Shown here in pieces: positions 41,365 to 52,687 of a stretch of 64,000 nucleotides of DNA. The translations under genes were made by a program, and so were the position numbers. How positions within the stretch are numbered: position 1 is the first letter of the stretch; the number at the start of each line of letters is the position of its first letter. The notes beneath the pieces were generated by a model, which saw nothing but the letters and a program-made list of their open reading frames with translations, searched no databases and was not told where the DNA came from. This DNA comes from Endotrypanum monterogeii (lineage: Eukaryota > Euglenozoa > Kinetoplastea > Trypanosomatida > Trypanosomatidae), in NCBI GenBank assembly GCA_000333855.2, contig CM007344.1:239250-303249 (forward strand), given 5' to 3'.

Positions 41365-42138
41365 ATGGCGTCAGGCCCCACCACTATGCGAATGCTGCTG
41401 GCGCACCAGTATGCGCGTGACGCCCTTACGCTCCTCAAAGAAGATTCCTCACCAACGACGCATGGACAGCTAACATCGTCGTCTCCAAGACGGAAGCGAC
41501 ATCTTCCCTTTGTCGACCCATCCACAACACCCCTCTACTACTCCGATGAGTCGCCGTACCTGTCCTCCTCCGTGAACCGCTTCACGCATCGTCTTCCCGA
41601 GACGCTCGGGGCGCACTATCACGTGGAGCCGTACTATCACGGGTGCAATGAATTCGACCGGCAGCTTGCGCGAACGGCAACCAGCTCTACGATGAGGCAG
41701 CCCAAACAGCGCGCGCAGACGGCCGGCACGCGTCTGGTGAGCACACCGAGTGCATTAAAGGCGCGACAGTTCGTAAGTACCCTCACGGGTAAATGTATTC
41801 AGGACACCACCTTCTTGTCTGGCCTCTCTTTTCCGCGTTTGCTCAGGCCGTCACCGCCTAGCTCCGCGTCTTCTACTCGGCCCAGGCCGCCGCACCGCAG
41901 CACCGCCGGCACCTACATGACCCACCCCGATACTCCTATTTTCTCGAACGACCCCGATACCGAGTATCAACGATCTAGTCCCCCGGTCTCATCTCAGGTG
42001 ACGGCTCTGAAAAGCAACTCCGAGATCAAACCGAGCACGCGCCTCAGCGTGCGCTGGGCGCATTGTATTGTGCGAGACGAACTCGCAGTCGACAGATTCC
42101 CAGAGCCCAACTGCTTCGTCTCCACTGTAACCGAATAA
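41365..42138 (+). CDS. Hypothetical protein, 257 aa
   Basis: A basic, Ser/Thr/Pro-rich protein without membrane segment, signal peptide or repeat. The N-terminal helix (TTMRMLLAHQYARDALTLLK) is followed by a Tyr/His-rich central patch (GAHYHVEPYYHGCNEFDRQL), a disordered Pro/Ser/Arg region and a C-terminal segment that again looks ordered (RLSVRWAHCIVRDELAVDRF). I chose 41365 because it lies 5 nt after AG 41358-41359 and because sequence upstream in the same frame contains A-run and GT-repeat coded residues. Codon use agrees with the neighbouring genes. No family recognised; probably kinetoplastid-specific. Confidence 0.7.
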   Translation: MASGPTTMRMLLAHQYARDALTLLKEDSSPTTHGQLTSSSPRRKRHLPFVDPSTTPLYYSDESPYLSSSVNRFTHRLPETLGAHYHVEPYYHGCNEFDRQLARTATSSTMRQPKQRAQTAGTRLVSTPSALKARQFVSTLTGKCIQDTTFLSGLSFPRLLRPSPPSSASSTRPRPPHRSTAGTYMTHPDTPIFSNDPDTEYQRSSPPVSSQVTALKSNSEIKPSTRLSVRWAHCIVRDELAVDRFPEPNCFVSTVTE

Positions 42139-42739
42139 TGGCGAAAAAGGGTGCAAATGTTTTGCGAAGCGCCTATGGTCCAAAATATTTTGGAGATATT
42201 GTGCTGACCCCCCTCCTCCTCATCCTCCTCTCCCCCTCCCCTCCTCCTGCTCCTCCTCGACCCAATAATGATATTAGATGTGCGTGTGGAAGGGGGAGGA
42301 GGGGGAGTCATCCAAGCACTTCATTTTGATCGTCGTCTTACAGGGATGATGTTTTTTTTTTCTCTCTCATTGCCCCCACCCCTTCTTTGCTCCTCTAACA
42401 TTGTTGCTCCCTCGGCTTCTGCTCCTGGTATCCCTGGGTGTTACCTTTAACCCCCCCCCCTCTCTATGTCGGGTCTTCGTGGGGCCTCTCCGCCCACGGA
42501 TGAAGGAATCGTTTCTAGGTGGGGGAGGGGGGAAATTGGGCTCGGTACCCTACAACTAGGTGAAGCTAGAATCATGCATCGCTAATGATGTCAGCGGAGT
42601 TGCGATGGAGAGCGCAGTGTCAATACGATCCTCCACTGTGAACACGCTTGCATCATTCGTGAAACCTATATATATATTTATATATTTACGCTATCCCTAC
42701 AGGAATGCATCCTACCCACCTACCCCATCCCGCATACAC

Positions 42740-42777
<38 letters not shown>

Positions 42778-43983
42778 TTATTCGCGAGGAGCGTGAGCTG
42801 CTCATCAGTGCAAGGATCCTCTACGGATTTTGTGGTAGTGATAGCTTTGTGCAGCGCCGGATGAGCTAATGAGCACAGCAGGTTTGGGTTACGGATCGGG
42901 AGGAGAAACGTCTGGTGCTGAACATATGTGTGATACCGGGTGCGACAGTGTGTACGCCGGCAAACACTGGAAGTTGCCACCACCACCACCACCACCACCA
43001 CCCCCTATCCCGTCTACCCCTCGAATTTCGCATCTTTGAAACCTATATCCTATGTATACAAATCGATGTGAGCGAATCGCGACCTCAAACAATATATAAA
43101 TATTTGTATTTATATAAATATGTATATATTGTTTAGGAATGCGACATTTCTTTTACCATCTATTCTCCCACCCTCAGATTCCGCGCACGTTCCATCCCTA
43201 AGAGTTTGGACGATATCAGCCCGACGTCGCCATCGTTTGTCTTCGCCATCGTCTGTTTCTTTTTTTTATTTTTATTTTTCCCCCTTATTCTTTTCTGTTA
43301 TTACCTCCTCCTCCCATCATCCTCAACAAAACCCCCGCCCGCCCTCCTACGCGTTCCCATCCACCCATCTTGTCGCTCTGCCGTGGCTATCGTATTTCAC
43401 GCTGGTGCGCACACACTGAACAGCGTGGATGCTGTAGGTATCTGGTAAGCCAAATCCCTCGCGGCCGCGTCGACGCGCTTCCCTTCACCAGTGACAAATG
43501 TAAAGTCATGGGTGTCGGCGGGGGCTTCACTGCAAGCTATGAAACTAAACACACGAATGCACTTCATCACTCTAAAGCAAAACTCGAATAGGGAGAAAAA
43601 AAAAAAACTACAGCACCGACGCCCTCATGGGACGCCTCCGAATTGATGTTCGCTCATGCCATCCTCTTTTGCATGCGACACCGGATGGCTACAGTGTTTG
43701 GCATATCGGCATGGGAAGAGATCATTTGCTCAGCTCCACGTGTTTCGCATCATCTCCGTCCTTCTCGTCATCATTCATCAACCTTCCCCTCCCCTCTCTC
43801 CCTACACAGACGTACACGCTCATCGCCCTACCACGTGTGCGCTACTGTGAGTGGCACATTGTACACTGTGTAGAAAATTCAAAACTCACTAGAGGACGCC
43901 CCCACCCCCTCCACCGTGGCTGCTGCACACCCACATCACCTCCATCAACTCCCGCTCTCTTTTCCACTGTGTGGCACATTGAC
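42139..43983. other. Intergenic with CA repeat and strong splice acceptor at 43808-43809
   Basis: Includes (CTC)n/C-rich tracts (42210-42260), a T-run (42350-42361), (CA)n at 42739-42774, (CAC)n at 42977-43003 and an AT-rich hairpin-like stretch at 43089-43133. Two pyrimidine-rich zones (43250-43330 and 43757-43807) precede the next gene. No coding region recognised. Confidence 0.6.
43757..43809 (+). promoter_or_regulatory. Predicted spliced-leader acceptor, decides the start of the 1127-aa gene
   Basis: A 50-nt pyrimidine-rich tract ends in CCTACACAG (AG 43808-43809). The first ATG downstream is 43984, whereas the longer in-frame ATG at 43627 lies upstream of this acceptor and would be spliced away. 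Confidence 0.7.
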
Positions 43984-46900
43984 ATGGCTCAGGTCTACCT
44001 CCTCGATGTGAGCTACCTCACCCGTAGCGAAGAATGTTTGCCTTTTGACTCGTCGGTGCCGCCGCTTTCGTGGCTTTGTGCAGCAGAACTGGCGCAGTGG
44101 ACCTCTGCAGCGGCTCTCAGGGACGCTTGGGCGGCGGCAGAAACTTCGGTGGCGGAGAGGTCTGAACACGACGCAACTAGAACCCCCAACTCTGCATCAA
44201 GCGGGCAGGGAAATAGGGGCTATACGCAACTCGGCAGCGACGACGACGACGACGGTGGAGGCTCTACAGATGAAGTCTGTCCACCGTGTCGATCTCTGTA
44301 CGCCATACACACATTCCCTTCTACTGTTGGTATCCGAAACAAGTATTTCAGCGCAACGATAACTCTTCTGACGGGAGCGCCGCTGCGGCCCCTTGGTCAC
44401 CAGAGGCACGCTTGCGCCGGGGAGGTGGATCCGAGAGACGTCACAGCTGAGATGCTTCGGAAGTTTGTCAGTGTCAGGAATCGTCGTACTGGAAGCAGCT
44501 CAAGCCCCGCGCACGATAAAGAGGGCTGTGCTTACGGCGGGGTCCTCCTTGCGGGTATCATGCAAAATCCCGCGCATGTCCCGTGGGACTCCATTCCACG
44601 AAGCGGCGGCCAGTGCCTCTTCCATGTCGTTATGGTGTTTCATTGTGATGAGAGCATCCTGAAGCAGAGTGGGGCAACACCGACGGCGCCAACGTCCTTG
44701 CAGCTCATAAAAGAGCGGTGGAACTACTTCGCAGCGGAAAACGGATACGAGTGCATATTTCACACCACGCCGTGCCTGCCGCCTCCAGTGACTCCGACGG
44801 AGAAGTTATCGGCGCAGTCCGATGGGTGTATCCGCAACAACGCAGCAGAGAACTTCACGTTACAGCGCGTGGACATCGACGGCGGTCTCCACGGTTTGCT
44901 TGAAGCGCCCCTCGCAGGGTCCAATCGACTATACCAACTCCTGTGCAATACACTGTGGCCAGCTGATGTCCGTCAGACAGTGTCTCTCAGATCCGGTGCG
45001 CGAGACAGCGGCCACCACAAGGGAGAGAGCGCCGAAGCCTTACACCCATTGACCGCACCGAAGACTCGTTTGGGCAACGCATTTGTCGTGGTAGGAAATG
45101 ACGAAGCTGCCATGTGGCATCTCTTCTTGCAGCAGGAAGACGGGTGTGCGCCGTCGCCTCGATACCACCCTCAGTTCTTTACGTCTGTGGTAGAGCTACC
45201 TACTCACTCTGCCACGGCTGCACGCGTCACCCGCGTCGCCCTTGTGAACCGATACTACGCAGCGATTGTGCAGCCGCGTCTGGTGCAGACAGCCCTCTTT
45301 AACACGAACATGCAGGACATGCTGGAACGATACTGGGAGCTTCAGACGACTGCCGAGGGATACGATGATGCGCTTTGCCTCGATGCCCCAGCAGTGGTAT
45401 TGTGGCCTCCAAGTTCGCGAACAACAGATGCTTCGCAGACTGGGACATCTTCTGGTGAAGCAGTAACCGTTCGTGTCGACACCGACGACGAGGATGTGCG
45501 GGCCTCGTATCCACCTCTGGAGGCTGTTCTCGACTTCCTCGCGCGCCGCGGCTGCTGTGAGATTGTGGTGGTGGTAAGGGAACACCCTGACAACTCCGCC
45601 CTCGACCGGCTCACAGCGCACGAGATGCTGCTGTGTGCTGAACGAAACGTTGAGGTGGTACAGATCGGTGCACCACCCTTTACGACGACGTCGGCTGGCG
45701 CGATCGAGGCAAACAACGACGGTTCACCTCCCCCTGTGCACCGAGGTGAAGATGACACCAAGGCTACCCGGGGAGTGAGCCGGCTGCACGAGCTGCTGCA
45801 CTGTGCCCACTGGGGACAAACGCACCCCATGGTGTGCACAACTTTCCCGGCAACACGCCCCGTAGACCGTCGATACAACTCATGTCTTTTGCTGACATGT
45901 GGGCAGACTCCGTTCGAGGAGGAGGCGTTGGTGCGTGGTCTGCTCAGTGCCATGACGCTAGCCCCGTCTGGTCCATGCAGGCAAGGTGCCACTGTGGCTG
46001 CCGATAATTACCTGCGTCTCGCTGCCCCCACGGTTTTAGCGGCGCGTGGGACTGCTGCAAACAGTGACGGCAACGCAGGTCTCGAAGCAGGACCTATCCA
46101 GAGCGGCATTGCAGTTGACGTGTCTACATCTTATTTCAACGCTCGTGTAAATCTGTACATGGAAGGAGGATTGCAGTCCTATTACGCGGCACCACTAGCA
46201 CAATGCCTGGGTACGCCGTCATTGCCACCCGGGTGGGATGACGCACATGATGCCTACGTCATCATCACGACCCTCAACGTTCTTCAAGAAGCGGCACGCG
46301 CGGTAGTGGGAGCTGCTCGCCAGAAAACACTCGACGGTCCCAAAATTCCCGATACTATGAGTAGATCGCAGGCAACCTTGTGCACAGTCATCACAACCCT
46401 TACTCGACGGCAGAAACAGGAATGGTTGGTGAAAAATAGTGACGCCGAGGTGGTGGATGCCTCTCGCCAGGGAGACACTGACACAAAATGCGACTCACCA
46501 CTTCTCCTCCTGTATATTACAAATGTAATGGCGACGGATACAAAGCTCGTGGAACTAGTGGAAAAACTGGTGTGTACAATCGCACGCCACGCTGCCGCGC
46601 CAGACCCAATTTTCCTTGGCGAAACCGGAAACAATGTCGTCGTCGTCGACGAAGAATATGCGCTCATCGAACTGGTGTTTGCAAGTGGACCTCCTATTGC
46701 AGATGGTGGTACCGCCACGTCAGGCCGGTGCGCAGATCTCGTAGTAGATGGCACCGCACGTGTACGCGAGGCGTTTGAGCAGCATCTCTGGCCGCATCGT
46801 CAGCCACTGCCACGCACACACAAGCCTCACGCCAGCCGCATCCATCTCACAACGCCCACTAGAGAGCAGGCAACCAGCTCGCAAAAAGTTGTCGAGGCTC

Positions 46901-47367
46901 AGACTTCCAGTACTTTCGACTCCGCCGCTCACCAAGAGGCTCCTGCATTCTCTTCCCTGGTGACAGGAAGACCGGCAGAAGTGATGGATGTGCAGGCCGA
47001 AGCAGGAACGAGTGACGTAGTGCGCAAGGCAACAATAACCAATGATACCCGATGGAGCGCACCAGTCATTGGCTGTGCACTGCCCAATGGCTTCCTCGTC
47101 GACCCTGAGACCCTCCGTAGCGTCCCAGTCCGGTCCATCCAAAATAACTTTCAAACGGCGACGAAGACCAACAAAGTCGACATGAGTGCCAAGCGATCTT
47201 GTAGTGCGGCACCAGCTCAGCCCCTTAAGCCGCTACACGGATCGCACTGTGAAGAAGAGCTTCTGCAGTGGATGGAGAAAATGAATCGCTACGGCCATCG
47301 CCTAGACGATGCGCTAAGGAAAGATCAGGCGGCGCTCATTTCCGTTGCATTTGAGCAACTGATATAA
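43984..47367 (+). CDS. Putative p34/AAGAB-like adaptin-binding protein (1127 aa), weak match
   Basis: AAGAB proteins are chaperones for assembly of AP-1/AP-2 clathrin adaptors. The resemblance here is by motif order. An N-terminal part contains GIRNKYFSATITLL (residues about 116-130), like the beta strand near the start of the pseudo-GTPase domain. Near residues 890-938 come EEYALIELVF and then DGTARVREAFEQHLWPH, matching the 'E-L-V-E-L … GV-x-R-I-x-x-A-L-x-x-x-x-W' region. The extreme C-terminus (about 1089-1127: EEELLQWMEKMNRYGHRLDD, then a helix to the stop) resembles the short helical tail of that family. It is much longer than usual AAGAB (about 315 aa) through insertions, and no P-loop is visible. 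If the match fails, it is a conserved hypothetical. The start is the first ATG after the acceptor at 43808-43809; the ATG at 43627 is the alternative. Confidence 0.6.
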   Translation: MAQVYLLDVSYLTRSEECLPFDSSVPPLSWLCAAELAQWTSAAALRDAWAAAETSVAERSEHDATRTPNSASSGQGNRGYTQLGSDDDDDGGGSTDEVCPPCRSLYAIHTFPSTVGIRNKYFSATITLLTGAPLRPLGHQRHACAGEVDPRDVTAEMLRKFVSVRNRRTGSSSSPAHDKEGCAYGGVLLAGIMQNPAHVPWDSIPRSGGQCLFHVVMVFHCDESILKQSGATPTAPTSLQLIKERWNYFAAENGYECIFHTTPCLPPPVTPTEKLSAQSDGCIRNNAAENFTLQRVDIDGGLHGLLEAPLAGSNRLYQLLCNTLWPADVRQTVSLRSGARDSGHHKGESAEALHPLTAPKTRLGNAFVVVGNDEAAMWHLFLQQEDGCAPSPRYHPQFFTSVVELPTHSATAARVTRVALVNRYYAAIVQPRLVQTALFNTNMQDMLERYWELQTTAEGYDDALCLDAPAVVLWPPSSRTTDASQTGTSSGEAVTVRVDTDDEDVRASYPPLEAVLDFLARRGCCEIVVVVREHPDNSALDRLTAHEMLLCAERNVEVVQIGAPPFTTTSAGAIEANNDGSPPPVHRGEDDTKATRGVSRLHELLHCAHWGQTHPMVCTTFPATRPVDRRYNSCLLLTCGQTPFEEEALVRGLLSAMTLAPSGPCRQGATVAADNYLRLAAPTVLAARGTAANSDGNAGLEAGPIQSGIAVDVSTSYFNARVNLYMEGGLQSYYAAPLAQCLGTPSLPPGWDDAHDAYVIITTLNVLQEAARAVVGAARQKTLDGPKIPDTMSRSQATLCTVITTLTRRQKQEWLVKNSDAEVVDASRQGDTDTKCDSPLLLLYITNVMATDTKLVELVEKLVCTIARHAAAPDPIFLGETGNNVVVVDEEYALIELVFASGPPIADGGTATSGRCADLVVDGTARVREAFEQHLWPHRQPLPRTHKPHASRIHLTTPTREQATSSQKVVEAQTSSTFDSAAHQEAPAFSSLVTGRPAEVMDVQAEAGTSDVVRKATITNDTRWSAPVIGCALPNGFLVDPETLRSVPVRSIQNNFQTATKTNKVDMSAKRSCSAAPAQPLKPLHGSHCEEELLQWMEKMNRYGHRLDDALRKDQAALISVAFEQLI

Positions 47368-47783
47368 CGTACCGCAGTAGGCACGCGATCCCTCTTTTAT
47401 TCACAAGAACACCAAAAAAAAAAATTGATTGATTGATTGATTGATTGGGATATATATATATATATATATATATTGAAAAGGAGAGAGGTGTGATGTCCAG
47501 TCACTCCTCTCTTCTCCTGTCCGGCCCGGTGCTCCCACACCTCCGATAACGCTAGACGGGTATGCCGAAAATGGGGTCAACGCGCCCTTCATTGCTAATA
47601 TACGTCCTACGCCTCCCTCCCTCCCTCCACCACTTAACAAATCCATGTATATGCAAATGTGTGTATTACTGCCGCCGTGGGTTTCACGCACAGCACGAAG
47701 CACTCGCACACTTGTGCATACACCTGCGTGAGCCCATTTGGATCAATCAGAAGGTGGCTGCTTCGGCGTCGAGCATTGCTGGA
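47368..47783. other. Intergenic with TTGA/TA repeat
   Basis: A-run 47414-47424, (TTGA)n at 47425-47446 and (TA)n at 47450-47473. Pyrimidine-rich stretches at 47612-47630 and just before AG 47690-47691 could guide splicing of the SURF6-like gene. Confidence 0.6.
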
Positions 47784-48551
47784 ATGAGAGACAAACTAAA
47801 ATCGAATGGCGGGCCCTCCCATCAAGGACGCCAAAACGGTAGCGCAAGCGACCACAACGACCTCCACCGCCGCGGCACACAACCCTTTGTAGCTCAGCGC
47901 CGCGGCCGCGGCTCCTCCTCCCGCTCATGGTCTCGCAAGCGCGAGAAAAAGAGTTCTGGCCACTCTGTCAAGGATCGCATGACGCAACCCATCAAACACG
48001 TCGTTCCGCTTGACCTCTCGTTCGGCAACTTCGAATTCCAGGAAATGAAAAGTCTGGGCAAGCGAGGTGGTGGTGTGCGCGAGTTGTCTTCTTTACTGCG
48101 ACAGGCACGTCGGAAGGCTGCCACGCATGCTGACATGCTTCAGACACGACAAGGTGCCGAGAAGCGCAGCGAGGATCTAATATCTGCCGCGACCCAACGC
48201 TCTGCTGGTTTGAAGGTGAAAGACGACCCGCACCGTATCTCTAAGGCTCTAGCGAAGCGCCGCAGCAAGAAGCGGCAGTCCGCAAAGCGCTGGCAAAAGC
48301 GCATCAAGCATCTCGAAGACTCGGTTGAGAACATCGTGAAGGACCGCTCCATTCAGAAACAAACCATGAAGGCCCGCAAGGAAGCCAAGACCCGCGCGAA
48401 GGAGAAGAAGCGAGGGGCATCCGGTAGTGGCGGTGGGGTTAGTGCCGGCCGCAGCAGTGGCAACAAAAAGAAAACGGGAGCAAAGAAGAAACAGAGTTTC
48501 GGCGGTAAGCAGCAGCCCAGGAGTGCCGGTGGTGTAGGCAAGAAGCGCTGA
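47784..48551 (+). CDS. SURF6/Rrp14-like nucleolar ribosome-biogenesis protein
   Basis: 255 aa and very basic. Rrp14/SURF6 proteins act in the nucleolus during pre-rRNA processing. The N-terminus is Gly/Arg/Ser-rich. A central conserved patch (VPLDLSFGNFEFQEMKSLGK) is followed by an Arg/Lys/Gln-rich helical domain (KALAKRRSKKRQSAKRWQKR and later DRSIQKQTMKARKEAKTRAK), matching the SURF6 C-terminal signature of long basic helices ending in KxREENI-like repeats. The tail is Gly/Lys-rich low complexity. The frame is open further upstream (to 47562), but the ATG at 47645 and its neighbourhood look like UTR; 47784 is the first ATG after AG 47690-47691. The family call rests on composition and motif layout. 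Confidence 0.72.
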   Translation: MRDKLKSNGGPSHQGRQNGSASDHNDLHRRGTQPFVAQRRGRGSSSRSWSRKREKKSSGHSVKDRMTQPIKHVVPLDLSFGNFEFQEMKSLGKRGGGVRELSSLLRQARRKAATHADMLQTRQGAEKRSEDLISAATQRSAGLKVKDDPHRISKALAKRRSKKRQSAKRWQKRIKHLEDSVENIVKDRSIQKQTMKARKEAKTRAKEKKRGASGSGGGVSAGRSSGNKKKTGAKKKQSFGGKQQPRSAGGVGKKR

Positions 48552-48614
48552 CCACGTTCGACTCTTTGCATTAAAAAAGAGGGGTTGAGGGGAGTGGGAT
48601 ATCTGTATTTGTGC

Positions 48615-48664
<50 letters not shown>

Positions 48665-49082
48665 GTGTGAGGAGTCGGCGAAAAAGGACACCTCTGCATA
48701 CGCCTTTTTTTTTTACCCAGGACTGTGCCGGGGCACGCACTTGCACAGAACCTTCCCCTGCCCGATCCCTCTTTTTCTTTTCCATCCCTCATTGTCTTCG
48801 CTCACACGATTAAGTAAGTTACCCTGTGGCCTTCGAGCACGCACTGGGGAGACCTTCTCCATCCCCCCCCCCGTCCCCGCAAAGGAGTTGGGATACCCGC
48901 CAACATAGGCGCACATGTATACCCTGCGCTGTATCCCTGCAACCCACTGGGAGACGAGAGAAGGCAAAGGTGAGTGTGGTGCGGCAGTGCTGTCGCTCGA
49001 TTGTGAGGGGGGAAAGTAACCTAACGTGCAGGGTGCGACCGCCGACCTCCCATCTTCTATTCAGTGCACCTCTTGGCTACAC

Positions 49083-49114
<32 letters not shown>

Positions 49115-49525
49115 CGCACACATCGAACTCTGAGAAAAGGGATATGTGGCCTCGCCCGCCCTATACGCTCCCGCTCCCTATGCCTCTTCACCGAATCGGT
49201 GGATCAGCATCAGCCATCCTTAGTGTATCGATTAACTCGAAATTTAATACTCCCAAAAGTCCGTGTTTCTTTTTTTTTCTTTCGTCCAACGGTTCTCTTG
49301 TCTCTTTTCCCCACCCACTCCCCTCCCTCCCCCTGTCGACACTACTGCCCCCAACACACACGCACGATCTCTTTCGCTTCTCACACCACATAATTCTTGC
49401 TGCCTGCACACATCCCCAGCGAGGTCCGTATTTAGGGTTCCCATTGTCTCTACCCCACCCCCTCTCCCTTTTCCCGACTCTACTCACAACACATACACAC
49501 GTAAGTGCGCTCGCACGTCCATAAC
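48552..49525. other. Intergenic with TA/TATG and CA/TA repeats
   Basis: (TA)n-(TATG)n at 48614-48668, C-run 48866-48876 and (CA)n-(TA)n at 49083-49114. A pyrimidine-rich zone at 49445-49485 is followed by AG 49504-49505, which suits the next ORF. Confidence 0.6.
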
Positions 49526-50467
49526 ATGTTTCCGGGGATGCACAGCCGCGTCGGCTTTACGGCGCTTGCGTCGGCCTTGCATCTGCAGCAGAGCCGAATG
49601 AGTAGCCGCCCCGCCTCATTTCTTTCCTCAGCAGCTGTGTGTCGAATACAGCAGTGCTGTAAACGCCACACGCAGGCAGCGACAGCCTCCCCGTTTGCCC
49701 TGCACGAAGCGCTCCGCTGCTACACCACCACGACCGGGACACAGCTGATGCGTGTGCAGGGCCGCGATGACATCCAGAACCAGAAGAGTCCAATGCACTG
49801 GTCCGGCAGCAGCGGTGGCAGTCAAGCGGAGAGCCTCACACCGTTCGTGCGGCAACATCTCGCTCGCGTGTATACCCTCCTCGGGTGTGCGTGTCTGACA
49901 GCGGGACTTGGAAGCTTTCTAATGTTGGCTACACCGATGGGACGTGCCATCCCCTACTGGCTTCCGATGGTAGGCGGCTTCGTCCCTCTGCTTTGGATGT
50001 CCTTCGCCCCACCAGCGAACCCGTCGCTGAAGCTGGCCCTCTTTTTCTCGTTTGCACTCTTGGAGGGAATGGCGATCGCCCCACTAGTGCTCATGACAAG
50101 CATGAAGGGCGTCCTCACCACGTCGATTGTGCTGACGGCAGCCGTCTTTGGCGGCTTCAGTGCGGCAGCGTACCTGTCCCCGCGTGCCTCCATGGTGGCG
50201 TGGCAGGGCCCCCTGTTTGGAGCCCTAATAGGCATGGTGGCCATCTCTCTTCTCAACGTCTTTTATCCCACGGCCATTGCACACTCGATTATCCTCTACG
50301 GCGGGCTGGCCATATTTTCGCTTATGGTTGCAGTGGACACACAGGCGATGATTGAGCGTGCGCGATGCGGGGCTGGAGATCACGTTCAGGACGCAATGCA
50401 GATGTTTTTGAACGTGGTCAACATATTTGTGCGCATTGCACAAATCATGGGAAGCATGGACCGCTGA
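49526..50467 (+). CDS. Bax inhibitor-1 (TMBIM) family membrane protein, probably mitochondrial
   Basis: 313 aa. BI-1/TMBIM proteins form Ca2+-permeable channels or exchangers and modulate cell death. After about 105 residues of basic, Ser/Ala-rich leader (MFPGMHSRVGFTALASALHL), six strong hydrophobic helices follow: VYTLLGCACLTAGLGSFLML, IPYWLPMVGGFVPLLWMSF, ALFFSFALLEGMAIAPLVLM, TTSIVLTAAVFGGFSAAAYL, GALIGMVAISLLNVFY and IILYGGLAIFSLMVAVDTQ. A seventh weaker helix (FLNVVNIFVRIAQIM) holds the family tail. The conserved Asp of the 'Y/V-D-T-Q' motif is present. The long N-terminal leader and the DTQAMIERA…LNVVNIFVRIA tail resemble the inner-membrane branch (GHITM/TMBIM5). The start is the first ATG after the acceptor. 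Confidence 0.87.
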   Translation: MFPGMHSRVGFTALASALHLQQSRMSSRPASFLSSAAVCRIQQCCKRHTQAATASPFALHEALRCYTTTTGTQLMRVQGRDDIQNQKSPMHWSGSSGGSQAESLTPFVRQHLARVYTLLGCACLTAGLGSFLMLATPMGRAIPYWLPMVGGFVPLLWMSFAPPANPSLKLALFFSFALLEGMAIAPLVLMTSMKGVLTTSIVLTAAVFGGFSAAAYLSPRASMVAWQGPLFGALIGMVAISLLNVFYPTAIAHSIILYGGLAIFSLMVAVDTQAMIERARCGAGDHVQDAMQMFLNVVNIFVRIAQIMGSMDR

Positions 50468-52203
50468 ACATCCCCATACACACACACATACACACGCGGG
50501 ATCGAAAGGGTGAAGAAGACATCTGGGAAAAGTCGTTCCACTTTCCGTTTTCTGATTGAATGTTGGTTTCTCTTGATTTGAGAAGTATACGTAACAGTTG
50601 CATTTGTTGGGTGTGTGCGGGTCTGCATGCTTCTATGGGGAGGCAAGAGGGTGTCTTCCATGCGCTGCTCAGCCCCATGGAGGCATAGATGGTGCGTATT
50701 GTACGGTGCGAATCACTTTCTGATATCGTTGATTTTTTTTTCTTGCTCAAAGCTCGCTGTTGTGTATTGGACCTCAAACGACCTACCCTACTGTCTTCTC
50801 CCTTCCCTTTTTTCCTCCACCACCTCGCCTCGCGTTCACCCGCCGTTATCGACCTCTCCTTCTTACAGTTGGACACCCAACCCCCTCTTCCCCCATGTGA
50901 ACTCAACTGAGGCTCCGGGTGTTCGCTGGGGTGTGCGTCGACGTGCTCCCTCCCCTCCACTGCCCTCCAGAGAAGCAGACACGCACGCGCAAACTTCACT
51001 AATATGGACTGCTGCCGTCCCGTCCCGCCCCGCTCCTTTCCTCCATCTAGCGTCGACAGGCGCACGTGCTCGCAGAAAAAAAAAACATCTCCCTATTGGG
51101 TTGTTTCCTTTGTTCCTTATCATAGGGCTCATCCCTTGCGGTGTGCGCTGTCTGTCTAGACTAGGGTACATTCGTGATGATATCGTATACATTAACGAGT
51201 CGCATCGCACGCCTCTTCTCTCCCCCCACCCACCCAAACGCACCTTCCTCACTACCATCATCACGCGCTCTGTTATAATGTTTTTTTTTTCTATTTATCA
51301 TGGGTATGTCTCCGAGTGTACGTGTGTGTGTATGTGTGTGTGTGTGTGTGTTTCGCATTGACTTCTGGGGAGATCGCTCTCCGCTCTCGGACATTACACT
51401 GTTTGCTGGCGACAGTGCAAGTGTACGCTAACTTCAAGCAATGGGAGAGTGACGACAGTTTTTTTTGCTTTGGTTGTTGTTTTCCTTTCTCGTTGCTGCT
51501 TCTACTGTGGCGTGTGTGTGGGTAGGGATAATGATGAAAGGAAAAAAGGGGAAGGCTATACGGCGGTAATGGAGAAGAGAGTGAGGCAGCGCTGGCGGAC
51601 CATAGCAGTGTGGTGTTCGGGAATATGTTGCTGTGCTCTCTCTTCCTCTCCTCTCTCTTTTATATATTTATATATTTTCCTTTCTCAGATGAACACTCGA
51701 GATTTAAAATGATACAAAAAATATATATATATTTTTACAAAAAAAAGAAGAACAGCGAGCGAGACAGGGGTATAGATCCAAACTACACCTACAGGCGTTT
51801 ATTACATGAAGGGAGGAGGGTTGGCCCGAGGCCAGATAAAACATATGCGATCGAGGTCGGTGGATGCAGCTCTGCAAGAACGTAAAGGTAATACAACTGT
51901 AGATAGAAAACCTTCCCTCCAGTTCATAGTAGCCGCGTACTGCTCCCTCACTGCCGCCACAGCGACCAGCTTCCCTCCCCACATATACATACATTGGGGG
52001 GAGTCTGGTGGCGTTGGCGGCACACCAGGCTCGATAATGGGTACCATCGAGCGTTACAGTAACGCACCTACACATGTTTCTTGATCTCTCTGCTTTGTGC
52101 CCCCCCCCCTGCTCCCTCCCTTTCACGTAGATACCCGAAAAACCTTGATCTTTGCTTGATCAACGCACCCCAACCACCTGTTTTCCCACCTCATATACAC
52201 ACG

Positions 52204-52241
<38 letters not shown>

Positions 52242-52369
52242 CACCGCACTGCTTGGTGGTGGACCAAATACTTAGAAGCTGTTGCGTTCTACAGGCAGCG
52301 TAGGGGCTAGAGATATCTTAGTGGAGTGGCAACACTTGTGTATTGTGTACACCTCCAAAATAAAGAGCG

Positions 52370-52371
<2 letters not shown>

Positions 52372-52412
<41 letters not shown>

Positions 52413-52687
52413 NNNNNNNNNNNNNNNNNNNNNNNNNNNNNNNNNNNNNNNNNNNNNNNNNNNNNNNNNNNNNNNNNNNNNNNNNNNNNNNNNNNNNNNN
52501 NNNNNNNNNNNNNNNNNNNNNNNNNNNNNNNNNNNNNNNNNNNNNNNNNNNNNNNNNNNNNNNNNNNNNNNNNNNNNNNNNNNNNNNNNNNNNNNNNNNN
52601 NNNNNNNNNNNNNNNNNNNNNNNNNNNNNNNNNNNNNNNNNNNNNNNNNNNNNNNNNNNNNNNNNNNNNNNNNNNNNNNNNNNNNNN

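Noticed and set aside
43627..43983. Upstream in-frame ATG giving a 1246-aa version of the AAGAB-like protein
   Set aside because: The added 119 residues are low-complexity and lie before the strong acceptor at 43808-43809.
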